A DNA stretch of 50,562 nt from Candidatus Poseidonia sp. (GCA_023254365.1 JALRLQ010000002.1:1-50562); one strand, 5' to 3'. Shown: positions 18,542 through 27,331, counted from the stretch's first letter. Notes: generated from the letters alone by a model not told the origin. A program made the numbers and translations.

Positions 18542-19579
18542 ATGGAAGAAGAGAACGGGCCGCGCCTCGCGACCGTTCTTCCTGTGTTCAACGAAGAGCT
18601 TCACATCCGAGGGTGCTTGGAATCCTTGCTTCATCAGACCGTCGATCCATCCATGCACATGATTCTCGTCCTCGACGGTGGTTCTACCGACGGGACATTG
18701 GACGTGGTGAACGATGTCATCGCCAACCACACCGGGTCTGCGTATCCTCGAGTCGAGGTGATGGACAATCCCGAACGAACCGTCGCACACGCTCGTAACT
18801 TGGCCCTCGCGCATCTTCCTGCCTCGGTTGAATGGCTTGTCGAGATGATTGGCCATGCCGTGGTCGATGAGCACCACCTCCAAGACCGACTTGATGCATG
18901 GCAGGCGTGTACGCAAGAGGTGCAAGGGCAACTGGCAGGCGTCGGTGTTCGGGTGGTTGCAATGGATGAACCGCAAGGGATGGTCGCTTCGTGGATTGAC
19001 GGTGCGATTTCTTCGATCGTCGGTCAAAGTGGCGGACAATTTGCGTCCTTTTCCAAACCGTCTTCAACCAACGTACCGGCCTTTGTGATGCATGACCGGT
19101 CGGCGGTTGAGAGCGTGAATGGGTGGGACACGAGGTTCATCACCAGTCAAGACAGCGACCTTTCAATGCGGTTGTTGAACGCGGGCTTTTCGCTGTATCG
19201 ACATCCAAGCCCCCGCGTACAAATGCACAAGCGAACCACGCTGGGGCAGTGGTGGAAAATGGGGCACAGGTACGGGTTCTGGCGGACGAAGGTCTTGTTG
19301 CATCATCCACGAAGGGCCAAATGGCAGGAATTCTTACCGCTGTTTGGTCTTGGATTGACCGCCGGATTGGCAGCGATGGGCCATCCGTTCTGGCATCTCC
19401 CATTGGCAGCCTACCTCGTTGTGTTGGGGGTGTCGGGTCTGGTTCAAGTCATCAAACAACGAAGGTTCACCTGTGGGGTTGGGGTTCCGATTTGTCTGGT
19501 GATGCTTCACACGAGTTTTTCCATCGGTTTGCTTGATGGCTTGGTTCGAAAGGGGCGGCTGCCCAACGACCGGGCATGA
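18542..19579 (+). CDS. Family 2 glycosyltransferase, membrane-associated (ExoA-like)
   Basis: 345 residues. N-terminal GT-A domain: VLPVFNEELHIRGCLESLL, LVLDGGSTDGTLDVV, and NGWDTRFITSQDSDLSMRLLNAG (acceptor and catalytic-base region), then HKRTTLGQWWKMGHRYGFW, typical of ExoA-like GT2 enzymes. The C-terminal third has three or four hydrophobic helices (PLFGLGLTAGLAAMG, PLAAYLVVLGVSGLVQV, CLVMLHTSFSIGLLDGL) that would hold it at the membrane. At the place where this group usually shows V-R-x-D-G-H, the sequence is V-E-M-I-G-H, so the metal-binding Asp appears to be lost. GAGGT lies 10 bases before the ATG. It probably adds sugars to a lipid-linked or surface glycan; given the many N-glycosylation sequons nearby, surface glycosylation is a fair inference. 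Confidence 0.85.
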   Translation: MEEENGPRLATVLPVFNEELHIRGCLESLLHQTVDPSMHMILVLDGGSTDGTLDVVNDVIANHTGSAYPRVEVMDNPERTVAHARNLALAHLPASVEWLVEMIGHAVVDEHHLQDRLDAWQACTQEVQGQLAGVGVRVVAMDEPQGMVASWIDGAISSIVGQSGGQFASFSKPSSTNVPAFVMHDRSAVESVNGWDTRFITSQDSDLSMRLLNAGFSLYRHPSPRVQMHKRTTLGQWWKMGHRYGFWRTKVLLHHPRRAKWQEFLPLFGLGLTAGLAAMGHPFWHLPLAAYLVVLGVSGLVQVIKQRRFTCGVGVPICLVMLHTSFSIGLLDGLVRKGRLPNDRA

Positions 19580-19634
19580 GAACAAACACCCAATAGTATG
19601 ATGAGTGAATTCTCCGACACAGGCGTGAAGAAGC

Positions 19635-20567
19635 ATGGCGCAACAACGGCAATTGACTTCTCTGGGCGTCGGTGTTCTCCCGTTGTTGCTCATGGGTGTC
19701 ACCCACCTTTCCTTGCCCCCGCTCCAGGCCATGTTTGAGGTGGAACCTCGCCTGATGTATGCGTGGTATGCCGTAGCGTTGTTGCTCGGGGCCGTGCTTC
19801 TACGCCGCTCGCGTGTCGTCAAGGACCATGAATACAACCGCGTGAAGGCGATGAAGAAAGTACGCCACGTCTACGAGGCTGAGGAGCGAGGTGTGTGGCA
19901 AACCGATGCGCATCTTGACGGGACCATGGACGCCACCACTCAGGCTGGCCTGGGCAGAACCGTTGCTGAATTCTCGGGAGAGGGTCCAGAGATGCAGGTT
20001 GGTGACGATGAGAAAGTTGAGGTCGAAATGTTGTCCGAAGCGACCCATGTCATCAAGGCCAATGCCCGTGTCACGGGAACGGCATCGTTGGATGAAGAAG
20101 CCATCACCGGGACGGTTGGTGCATACCGGCGTGCTGGCCCCATGGATCGCATTCTTGACACCGTGTTTGGTTTGTTTGGCATCGACAGTCGAGAGGAACG
20201 TGAACAACGTCGCCAAGCACGATTGCGGCAAGCGGCCGTTGATGCTCCCGTGATTGCCCAACGACCTGTCGCTCCGTTGAGGCTGAACAAAACCGAGGAT
20301 GAATCGGAGGTCAACATGACGTCCATGAGCGATTCCGGCGGTGTCGAGACCGTCATCTCCTCTTCGGGGCTTGAGAAAGACGTTCCCACACTTTCCGCCG
20401 CCACCTCCATCCCTGAACCAAAGGAATCGTTGGAGAGCATGGCGATGATGGGTCAAGCCCCTTCAGCGTCGTCGGCCTTTGCCACTGCAGGCCCATCGTG
20501 CCGAGGCTGTGGGGCGCCTGTAGCCGTTCAAGAACGGTTCTGTCCACACTGCGGCCTTGACCTTTGA
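19635..20567 (+). CDS. Membrane protein with C-terminal zinc ribbon
   Basis: 310 residues of no family that I recognise. Two N-terminal membrane helices (GVGVLPLLLMGVTHLSL; MYAWYAVALLLGAVLLRR) are followed by a charged cytosolic region with an Arg/Glu-rich segment (SREEREQRRQARLRQA), a long Ser/Glu-rich disordered linker, and a C-terminal zinc ribbon, CRGCGAPV ... FCPHCGLDL. This layout, with short membrane anchor, linker and ribbon, is common among poorly described archaeal membrane proteins. Its stop overlaps a possible early TTG of dnaJ, so the two are probably co-transcribed. Confidence 0.75.
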   Translation: MAQQRQLTSLGVGVLPLLLMGVTHLSLPPLQAMFEVEPRLMYAWYAVALLLGAVLLRRSRVVKDHEYNRVKAMKKVRHVYEAEERGVWQTDAHLDGTMDATTQAGLGRTVAEFSGEGPEMQVGDDEKVEVEMLSEATHVIKANARVTGTASLDEEAITGTVGAYRRAGPMDRILDTVFGLFGIDSREEREQRRQARLRQAAVDAPVIAQRPVAPLRLNKTEDESEVNMTSMSDSGGVETVISSSGLEKDVPTLSAATSIPEPKESLESMAMMGQAPSASSAFATAGPSCRGCGAPVAVQERFCPHCGLDL

Positions 20568-20623
20568 GCCGAGGCGTGAGGTTGAAAGCGGGCCCCACAT
20601 CGTCCATCACGGGGGGCGACAGG

Positions 20624-21745
20624 TTGACCGACAAACGAGACTACTACGAAGTCTTGGACGTCGACAAGAACGCCTCCTCAAGCGATTTGAAAAACGCATT
20701 TCGTCGTTTGGCACGAAAATACCATCCTGACCGCAGCACGGAGCCCGATGCTGAAGACCGGTTCAAGGAACTTCAAGAAGCGTATGCGGTGCTTTCAGAT
20801 GACCAAAAGCGAGCGCATTACGACCGCTATGGTCACGATGGCCCCCAAGGAAATTCATTTGGAGGCTTTGGAGGTGGATTCAACATCAACTTTGATGACA
20901 TTCTCGGCGGTGATTTCTTTTCCACGCTGTTTGGAGGTGGTTCTCGTCGACGACGCAGCCGTCAAGGCGGTGACATTCTTTTGCGTCATTCCATCAACCT
21001 CGAAGATGTCTTGAACGGAACAGAGCAAGAAGTGGTTCTCGATTTGCCAGAACCCTGCTCTTCCTGTGAGGGGACGGGGGCCGAAGGAGGTGATCTTGTT
21101 CCTTGTCAGCGATGCAGTGGTTCGGGTCAGCTCCGTGTACGTCAGCAAGTGGGTCCGTTCATCCAAGAATCGGTTCAACCCTGTGATGCCTGCATCGGTA
21201 GAGGCAGGGTGGCGGACCGACCGTGTGTTGATTGCAGCGGCCGGGGAACCGAACTGAAGGCCAACACGTTGAGGTTCCATGTGCCTGAGGGGGCAGAATC
21301 AGGAACCCGTCTTCGGATGCGTGGCAAAGGGGAACCTGCCCCACAGGGCATGGGTGAGCCCGGTGACTTGTTGATCGAATTGGAAGTTGAGGCCCATCCC
21401 TGGTTTGAACGGAGCGGTTCCGATTTGATCATGTCCCTCCCCCTCGGCTACGGTCAGCTGTTGCTCGGGACGAGCGTTACGTTGGACCACATCGATGGAA
21501 AGCCACTCGTCATCAACATCCCAGCCCATTCCAACTCGGGTGAGACGATTGAAGTCAAGAAACGAGGCTTGCCCCGCCAGCGTGGAAGTGGTCGAGGCGA
21601 CGTGGTGGTGCTGCTCAAGTTGCACATGCCACGCAAGGTCAGCAAAGCCACCAAGAAAACGCTCCAGGGCATCACGGACGACCTCTCGCCCGCTGATTTG
21701 ATGGACAGCATCCTCGACGATGCCAAAGAGCGTCGTTCATCCTGA
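20624..21745 (+). CDS. dnaJ: Chaperone DnaJ (Hsp40, type I)
   Basis: Co-chaperone that stimulates the ATPase of DnaK and delivers unfolded substrates. The J domain begins KRDYYEVLDVDKNAS and carries HPD at residues 34-36 (YHPDRS). It is followed by a Gly/Phe-rich linker (FGGFGGGFN), four CxxCxGxG zinc modules (CSSCEGTG, CQRCSGSG, CDACIGRG, CVDCSGRG) and the two C-terminal beta-sandwich domains. The TTG at 20624 is preferred as start (MTDKRDYYEV) because DnaJ proteins begin directly before this motif, and a GGGGGG tract lies about 8 bases upstream. An in-frame TTG at 20564, overlapping the previous stop, would add 20 non-family residues. No dnaK or grpE is in the window. It ends 9 bp from a convergent gene. 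Confidence 0.95.
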   Translation: MTDKRDYYEVLDVDKNASSSDLKNAFRRLARKYHPDRSTEPDAEDRFKELQEAYAVLSDDQKRAHYDRYGHDGPQGNSFGGFGGGFNINFDDILGGDFFSTLFGGGSRRRRSRQGGDILLRHSINLEDVLNGTEQEVVLDLPEPCSSCEGTGAEGGDLVPCQRCSGSGQLRVRQQVGPFIQESVQPCDACIGRGRVADRPCVDCSGRGTELKANTLRFHVPEGAESGTRLRMRGKGEPAPQGMGEPGDLLIELEVEAHPWFERSGSDLIMSLPLGYGQLLLGTSVTLDHIDGKPLVINIPAHSNSGETIEVKKRGLPRQRGSGRGDVVVLLKLHMPRKVSKATKKTLQGITDDLSPADLMDSILDDAKERRSS

Positions 21746-21754
21746 ACCGCTGTC

Positions 21755-23962
21755 TCATCGTTGAATGGCGACCGGTATGCGAGCAGCAAAGGGCGTGTTG
21801 CTCACACGACCGTTGAGTTCAACATCCACATGAGGGGCATCTCCAAGCAATTCAACCATCAGGTAAACCCTGTGGCCTTCGTTCATTTCATCCAAGAAGA
21901 CTTCTTCACCTTGGAAGAGGAAACGCGGTTCCACGTGAACGACTTCAAAGGCCCCATCGTTGGGTGCATCAAATCGAAGGGCAGCAAGATCCCATGTGCC
22001 ACGAAGCACATGAACGCCCACGACCAAGGGCCACGCCCCTTCGTGCTGTGCTAAGCGTTGGTCGACGGTCCACACCGCCATGGCCAAATCATCGGTTCGG
22101 TGTTCGGTTCGCTGCGCCCCCCAAGCATCCATCCCGTCCTGCCAGTCGAGTTGAGCAACCGCCTGTAACGCCTTGGTCATGTCTTGGCGCGCTTCAACCG
22201 CATTGCTTTCTCCACTGTCAAGGCGAGCAACATACCAGGCCAAGCGCTGTTTCATGCTGGCGACTTCTTTCGCAAATTGTCGAGTGCGTCGAACGTTGAC
22301 CAGCAGGTACAACGCTGGAGCGAGGAACAAGAGCCCCATGAACCAGCGAGCCACCGTTCCCCAGTACACCGCTTCCTCGCTTGGGGGGTACCACGGTTCT
22401 TCACCCTCATCGATGAGGGAGTAGGATGCTTGGACAATGTAGGTTCGGTCCTCCACATGTTCCCCCCAAAGATGCGGAGTGGCCTCACTGGCATTTTGGT
22501 AGCGAATTTGGAAAAAGTGGGTTCCACGTCCAACCTGTAACCCGATGCTCAATTCGCCGGAAACAGGACGCGTGATGTCGGTGGCCAACACCTCGCTGGT
22601 TCCCTGATCGATATCCCAGAGTTGGAGTTCCAGCCCCTGTACGTCCCCGTCAAGGGCAAACTGGACGAAATGAATCGAATCCTCCCATCCATCGACTTCC
22701 AATCGGTAGGTGTCGCTTGTATCGTGAACAGCAAGGGTGAAACGACCGGCTGTGTCCGAGGTGAGGTTGATCACGGGCCAAGATTGGTTGTCCTCTTGCA
22801 GGGTCGTCGGACGATAGGAAGGGGCTTCAAGTCCGCTCATATCAGCAAAGCTGAGCGTCAGAAGTTCAACGGAGAACACGGAGGTGTCCAGCACGTGGAT
22901 CTGCCCTGCAGTGGTCCCCGGATAGGGGTAGACATGAACAGAGTCGCCTTTTTCCAGGGCCGTGGGCGTGCCCCTGACCCACGACCCACCGAGGAATTGG
23001 TCCACTTGAACGGTCGTTGCTCCGAGACGAGCGTGGAGGTGCACCATGTCGACATCGTTCCAATCCATCGTAGCGGTCAGCGACTGGTGTCCGAGAAGTT
23101 CAACGCCTTGGGTGAGATTCTCTCCGATGAGTGATTGTTGGAGGGTTTGTGAATAGGCCATTACATGCGCTGCCCACGCAACATCGGAACTGTTGGAAGA
23201 CAATCGAGCGATGAATCGACCGTCCTCCTCCGCCGTCCACCAGGTAGATTTCGGTGGTTCACCCGAGAGTTCACTGAACGCTTCCGATACGTGGTGGTGG
23301 TGTGGAAGAAGCACTTCTTCGGTCGATGTTTGGTGGTAAAATTCAACGTTGATTTCGTGGGTCGTGGCCAACCATTGCCATTCGACGGTATCGCCTTCGA
23401 GCACGTCGAAAACGACGTATTCATCGTTGGATGTCTCCAACAATCCGGACAGCAAATACTGTTGGTCGTCATGCGGCTGAATCCTCGCAGCTAACGTACC
23501 GGCATCGGTGTTGATACAGTCGGTGATGGGTGAACAGAAGGAGAGGTTGGTGGCAGCGAATCCTTCCCCGGGCGCTGGCCTGAGTGTAGGATGGTCGAGC
23601 GTCAGATCGGTCACAATCATCACGGAGACCGTCTCTTCGGCATCGGTGCTGAAATGAAGGGTCGCTGTTGAGGTTGCTGAGGCGTGAATACGCAGGGTTT
23701 GCCCCTGGTGTTGAAAGATGTCGAGGTCGGTACCGTTCACATCAACCTGACACGCGCTGCACGACCAGGCCACCAGTGCGTGACTGGAATCGGCGAGGTC
23801 AACCTGCAGGCTGTGGCTTGCTTCCGGAGCAACGGCGAAGGTCGTGATGCGGTGAGTGTCTGTGTCGGCCGCTTCTGCCTGCACCTGAGGCAACGGGACG
23901 GTCATCACCATCAAGGCGACAACCAGGCCAACGACCGCTGCAGGTTGGGCGCGCCATCCCAT
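21755..23962 (-). CDS. Membrane-anchored extracellular protein, unknown family
   Basis: 735 residues. A signal peptide (AAVVGLVVALMVMTVPLPQVQAEA) leads into an ectodomain of about 520 residues with repeated beta-sandwich-like units. These carry motifs seen in pre-peptidase C-terminal-like domains (TDTHRITTFAVAPEASHSLQVDL; TYRLEVDGWEDSIHFVQFALDG), which would fit carbohydrate or surface binding, though I cannot name the family with confidence. Near residue 555 one transmembrane helix (VARWFMGLLFLAPALYLLVNV) is followed by RRTR and a cytosolic domain of about 165 residues, first helical (VASMKQRLAWYVARLDSG), then beta-rich. The intracellular domain is unusually large for this window's anchored proteins. 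It is divergent from the archaeosine synthase gene and convergent with dnaJ. Confidence 0.8.
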   Translation of the reverse strand: MGWRAQPAAVVGLVVALMVMTVPLPQVQAEAADTDTHRITTFAVAPEASHSLQVDLADSSHALVAWSCSACQVDVNGTDLDIFQHQGQTLRIHASATSTATLHFSTDAEETVSVMIVTDLTLDHPTLRPAPGEGFAATNLSFCSPITDCINTDAGTLAARIQPHDDQQYLLSGLLETSNDEYVVFDVLEGDTVEWQWLATTHEINVEFYHQTSTEEVLLPHHHHVSEAFSELSGEPPKSTWWTAEEDGRFIARLSSNSSDVAWAAHVMAYSQTLQQSLIGENLTQGVELLGHQSLTATMDWNDVDMVHLHARLGATTVQVDQFLGGSWVRGTPTALEKGDSVHVYPYPGTTAGQIHVLDTSVFSVELLTLSFADMSGLEAPSYRPTTLQEDNQSWPVINLTSDTAGRFTLAVHDTSDTYRLEVDGWEDSIHFVQFALDGDVQGLELQLWDIDQGTSEVLATDITRPVSGELSIGLQVGRGTHFFQIRYQNASEATPHLWGEHVEDRTYIVQASYSLIDEGEEPWYPPSEEAVYWGTVARWFMGLLFLAPALYLLVNVRRTRQFAKEVASMKQRLAWYVARLDSGESNAVEARQDMTKALQAVAQLDWQDGMDAWGAQRTEHRTDDLAMAVWTVDQRLAQHEGAWPLVVGVHVLRGTWDLAALRFDAPNDGAFEVVHVEPRFLFQGEEVFLDEMNEGHRVYLMVELLGDAPHVDVELNGRVSNTPFAARIPVAIQR

Positions 23963-24046
23963 GGCTTGGGGAGGGAGCGGAGTCTTTCAAATCCACCCTC
24001 GTTCGGCGTTCAAACCTTTCAAGAAGCGGAGGCAACAGCCGCCACC

Positions 24047-25825
24047 ATGGCCGGTGTTCTCGCAAGGACGGTTCTTCACCGGCAGCGCTATGCCCGTGTG
24101 TGGGGTCTCGGTGACCGAAAAGCCCCCAGTGCGCAAACGCCGGGGGTTGTGCTCATGGAAGACGACCTTGCACTTCCCGTCGAATACGCTCCGTTTCAAG
24201 CCGCCACCACTGCTTCTCTTCCAGCCACGCTCAGTCTCACTTCGCGAGCAGCCTTCCAACCTCCCGAATTCGTGACCAACGGCCCCAGCTATCAGGTGGA
24301 GTTGGGTCATGTGCTACCGCCTTCACTTGATGACGCCAACGCGGGAGAACAACAGGGGACTTCGGCTCTCTTGCCCGTCTCTTGGCAGCGGATGCATCAC
24401 GATGCTGAATTGATGGACGAATCTCTCCAGCCAGAAATCGTCGTGCTCACCGATGCTGTGCAACTCGCCAGCCAACCAGGAAAGTTGCCGCGTGCTCTTC
24501 TCACGCTCAAACATCGGTTTCCCGGGGCCTTGTTGTGGACGCCAGGTCTGGGCGGTCCGGACAACGTCGGTGCGCTTGCCTTGATGGGGGTTGACCTGAT
24601 TGACCTTGCACGATGCAGGGAGGCTTCGTCCAGCGGTGTTTTGTTGACGCAGCAAGGTCCCCGTGCGGCCTTGGCTCACGAATCCACCAGCGTTGAAGCA
24701 CAGGTGTACCATCTGATCAAAGCCCTTGACGAAGCACGAGCAGCCATCGCTCAGAACACCATTGAATCGCTTGCCTTCCGTTCGTCTTTTTCCAGCCCTC
24801 GACTCGTTGAACACCTGCGTCATCACCAACAGATGATGAGCGATAGTCAAGGCCTGCTGTCCTCCCATGTGTCGGCTGACACGGTGTTCGAATGTTATGC
24901 ACCTCAACGCCTCAATGACCCGCTGGTAGAGGATTGGGAGCGTTTCATGACGCAGGACTACGTCGCCCCACAACCCGTTCGTTCGGTCATGGTGCTGTTG
25001 CCCTGCTCGGCGCGAAAGCCCTACAGACTTTCCAAATCGCACAGCCAGTTCCTCAACGCCATGGGCTCGAGCGCTTGCCACGAGGTGATGATGACATCGC
25101 CACTCGGTCTTGTTCCAAGGGACTTGGAAGACGTTTGGCCGGCTGCCCATTACGACGTGCCCGTCACAGGAGATTGGAATGAAGAGGAACTCAAACGCGT
25201 TCGACGCATGCTGACATCGTTGGTTGAACGCACAGGATATCAGCGAATCATCAATCACACCAAACTGGACCTGTCGTTCCTCGGCGTTGAGGTGGTGGAC
25301 ACCCGTCACGGTGATGGAGCAACACACCACGATTCGCTGCAACGGTTGAAGGGAGCCGTTGGTGATGCCGTGAAGGCGTTTGGCCTGCGGAACCAAAAAA
25401 ACAACCTTCGCTTGTTGGAACACTTCAAGAGCATCGCCCGAAAATCCACCGGAACCGATGCCTGGTTGGAGAAGGTGGTTGTCAAAGGCAAGCTTCCTCG
25501 GTGGCGACTGGAAGAAAACGGGGTTCAAATGGCGGTATGGTCCATCGATCGCAACGGTTTTTCGTTTTCCAAAGCGTCCATTGACCTGTTGCACGAGCAT
25601 CAGGCGTTGAGTGAAATTCATCTCCACAGCGACGTGGATTGGAAAGGAGATGTGTTTGCTCAACACGTCGCTACGGCCGACCCACGAATCAGAGCGGGCG
25701 ATGATGTCCGGGTGATCCAAAACGGGGCATGCATCGGGCTCGCTCGTGCTGTTGCTCCTGGGTGGGAATGGAATGGCACGCCGGGGACGCTGGCAAAATC
25801 CCATCAGCGCAAGAAACAGAAGTGA
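24047..25825 (+). CDS. arcS: Archaeosine synthase (ArcS/TgtA2-type)
   Basis: 592 residues from ATG 24047; the frame is open further upstream, but that part lies antisense to the neighbouring gene's signal-peptide region and looks non-coding. The enzyme converts preQ0 at position 15 of tRNA to archaeosine or its lysine-adduct intermediate. The N-terminal half resembles a TGT-like barrel (GALLWTPGLGGPDNVGALALMGVDL) without the catalytic transglycosylase residues. The middle contains the ArcS signature LLPCSARKPYRLSKSH (Pro319-Cys320). The C-terminus is a PUA domain (IRAGDDVRVIQNGACIGLARAV). A GCGGAGG element lies about 15 bases before the start. It sits upstream of the S15 gene. The assignment rests on motif and domain order. 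Confidence 0.9.
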   Translation: MAGVLARTVLHRQRYARVWGLGDRKAPSAQTPGVVLMEDDLALPVEYAPFQAATTASLPATLSLTSRAAFQPPEFVTNGPSYQVELGHVLPPSLDDANAGEQQGTSALLPVSWQRMHHDAELMDESLQPEIVVLTDAVQLASQPGKLPRALLTLKHRFPGALLWTPGLGGPDNVGALALMGVDLIDLARCREASSSGVLLTQQGPRAALAHESTSVEAQVYHLIKALDEARAAIAQNTIESLAFRSSFSSPRLVEHLRHHQQMMSDSQGLLSSHVSADTVFECYAPQRLNDPLVEDWERFMTQDYVAPQPVRSVMVLLPCSARKPYRLSKSHSQFLNAMGSSACHEVMMTSPLGLVPRDLEDVWPAAHYDVPVTGDWNEEELKRVRRMLTSLVERTGYQRIINHTKLDLSFLGVEVVDTRHGDGATHHDSLQRLKGAVGDAVKAFGLRNQKNNLRLLEHFKSIARKSTGTDAWLEKVVVKGKLPRWRLEENGVQMAVWSIDRNGFSFSKASIDLLHEHQALSEIHLHSDVDWKGDVFAQHVATADPRIRAGDDVRVIQNGACIGLARAVAPGWEWNGTPGTLAKSHQRKKQK

Positions 25826-25829
25826 ACAA

Positions 25830-25883
25830 GGCCTTCGGCGTGGCTTGCGGAGTGGTTAAGAAGGGGAGATAAGTCGGAAGGCC
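25830..25883 (+). promoter_or_regulatory. Long-range inverted repeat in the S15 leader
   Basis: GGCCTTC at 25830-25836 and GAAGGCC at 25877-25883 form a perfect 7-base pairing that encloses 40 bases, all within the gap before the S15 gene. An RNA stem here would end 16 bases before the S15 ATG. Bacterial S15 represses itself through its leader; whether archaeal S15 does so is not known to me. The enclosed bases contain a short stretch resembling a tRNA D-arm, but the span (54 nt) is too short for a tRNA. Confidence 0.35.
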
Positions 25884-25899
25884 GCTTGGTGGTGTGAAT

Positions 25900-26358
25900 A
25901 TGGCACGTATGTACAAGTCCCGACGAGGTCAAAGCGGCTCTTCTCGCCCGCATGTAAGCGAGGCTCCCGAGTGGTCCAACACCGACAAAGAGGCCATTGT
26001 GGGCATCATTTTGGATCTCGCCAAAGCCGGACACTCCTCCGCAGAAATTGGAACGGTGCTTCGAGACAAGCATGCCGTGCCAAATGCCCGACTCGTGCTC
26101 GGCAAGCGTATCTCGCAGGTATTGTCGGAGAACGAGATGACCGGTTCGTATCCTGAAGACATGATGAACCTCATGCGACAAGCCGTCGGCATCATCAATC
26201 ACCTTGGCTCCGGAAACCACAAAGATTTGCACAACAAGCGCGCCTTGGAAATCACGGAAGCCAAAATTCGCAAACTCGCCAACTATTACAAGGGCGAGAA
26301 GCGCCTTCCTGCTGACTGGCGCTACAAGCGAGACGAACTCCGCCTGATGGTTGAGTGA
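25900..26358 (+). CDS. rps15: 30S ribosomal protein S15 (archaeal S15P/S13e)
   Basis: 152 residues, matching the archaeal/eukaryotic form with its extra N-terminal region (MARMYKSRRGQSGSSRP). The conserved core includes WSNTDKEAIVGIILDLAKAG, GTVLRDKHAVPNARLVLG, and the C-terminal helix pair around LGSGNHKDLHNKRALEITEAK and KLANYYKGEKRLPADWRY. It binds 16S rRNA at the platform. ATG 25900 is preferred over GTG 25894 because family members start MARM/MARL. The next gene, 61 bp on, is DHH/RecJ-like, an order that recurs in archaea. Confidence 0.97.
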   Translation: MARMYKSRRGQSGSSRPHVSEAPEWSNTDKEAIVGIILDLAKAGHSSAEIGTVLRDKHAVPNARLVLGKRISQVLSENEMTGSYPEDMMNLMRQAVGIINHLGSGNHKDLHNKRALEITEAKIRKLANYYKGEKRLPADWRYKRDELRLMVE

Positions 26359-26419
26359 ACCCGCTCGTTGCCCGAGGACACCTTCTTGAGGTGGCCCATG
26401 TTGCCAACAACGGTCTGCC

Positions 26420-27331
26420 ATGCGTGAACTGTTGACAACACCCCTCTTTGAACCGGTTTCGGGGTTGCTGAACCAGCATTTGACCCGTATTCAAGAAGCC
26501 GATATGGTACATCTGAGCGCACCAGCCACCTTGGAAGGCGTGCTCGCTTTGGGCCAACTCGAAGCAGCGTGTTTGGACAGCAAGATTCGATACAGCCGGC
26601 GATTGACCCCGGCCCGTCACCATGTTCCTCGTGATGCAACAGCCGTGCCCGAGCCGGCCGAACAAGGTCTCACCGTTTTCTGCAACGTGGAAGAAGAGAC
26701 TTGGCAGGCTGCCGATGTGACTCACAATGGGTTGCTGAACCTCGTTCCTGTCCAAACCCACGTGGTGCTCGGCGCACAACATCGACGTCATACCGGTGCC
26801 CTCGATCCTGTTGTTCAAGCCGCTGCTCTCGCCGCCCACCTCTCGCCGAACGGGCCACGAGTTCGAAGCCTACGTCCGTTTCTTGCTCTCGGGTTGTGGT
26901 TACGTGGGGCCCTCGACACAACTTACGACCCCATCCATACGGCGCTCATCGCCCACCTTCAGGACGAAGGAAGTGTTCGCACCTTGCCACTTCCCGAAAT
27001 TCAGGCACCGGTCATTGAAATGATGCCGGGTCTGTCTGCCCGCCAACTGGCAAGGCTCACCAAGGCTTGGCCTTCCATGGATGTCGATCAGCGAACGCTG
27101 GCGTTGAGCGAGCTCGCCCTGCCCTGCTTGGCCCACGCCCAGCTCTCCACGCCTCGCCTCGAGGAATTGCTCTGGCACCGTTTGGTGGTTCGTGACCAAT
27201 CGCTGGACTTGGTCAGCCAAGCGCATCTTGCGCATCGGTCTTGGCCGACGGATGCCGATGCCGCACGGGTCCATGCCTCAAAGCTCCTCGACCAGTGGTT
27301 AACATCCGGGCATCTCGCACTGAATGAGTAA
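26420..27331 (+). CDS. DHH/RecJ-like protein with apparently lost catalytic motifs
   Basis: 303 residues. The segment order fits an archaeal RecJ-like DHH phosphoesterase. VHLSAPATLEGVLALGQLE ... IRYSRRL stands where the VxSHxDxDGxxSaa strand-helix belongs, GLTVFCNVEEE where the D-x-G strand belongs, and VVLGAQHRRHTGALDP where the DHH motif belongs. FLALGLWLRGALDTTYDPIHTALIAHLQDEGSV and LPGLSARQLARLTKAWPSM match the helical second half. All expected Asp and His ligands of the first motifs are missing, and the protein is shorter than usual (about 450 residues). It would thus be a non-catalytic relative, comparable in principle to Cdc45. Position after S15 supports the assignment, since many archaea encode RecJ-like GAN there. 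The alignment is from memory and by eye. Confidence 0.55.
   Translation: MRELLTTPLFEPVSGLLNQHLTRIQEADMVHLSAPATLEGVLALGQLEAACLDSKIRYSRRLTPARHHVPRDATAVPEPAEQGLTVFCNVEEETWQAADVTHNGLLNLVPVQTHVVLGAQHRRHTGALDPVVQAAALAAHLSPNGPRVRSLRPFLALGLWLRGALDTTYDPIHTALIAHLQDEGSVRTLPLPEIQAPVIEMMPGLSARQLARLTKAWPSMDVDQRTLALSELALPCLAHAQLSTPRLEELLWHRLVVRDQSLDLVSQAHLAHRSWPTDADAARVHASKLLDQWLTSGHLALNE

Noticed and set aside
23684..24046. N-terminal extension of the archaeosine synthase frame
   Set aside because: It lies antisense to the signal peptide and first ectodomain strand of the neighbouring gene, and its sequence is His/Arg/Gly-rich and not family-like. ATG 24047 fits better.
24323..25804. Long open frame antisense to archaeosine synthase
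   Set aside because: The plus strand encodes a complete ArcS with signature and PUA domain. The antisense product has no recognisable fold.
25840..25883. tRNA-like stretch (gcggagtggttaag) before the S15 gene
   Set aside because: It resembles a Ser/Leu D-arm only. The flanking 7-base pairing spans 54 nt, with no anticodon arm, T-arm or TTC loop, so it is not a tRNA.
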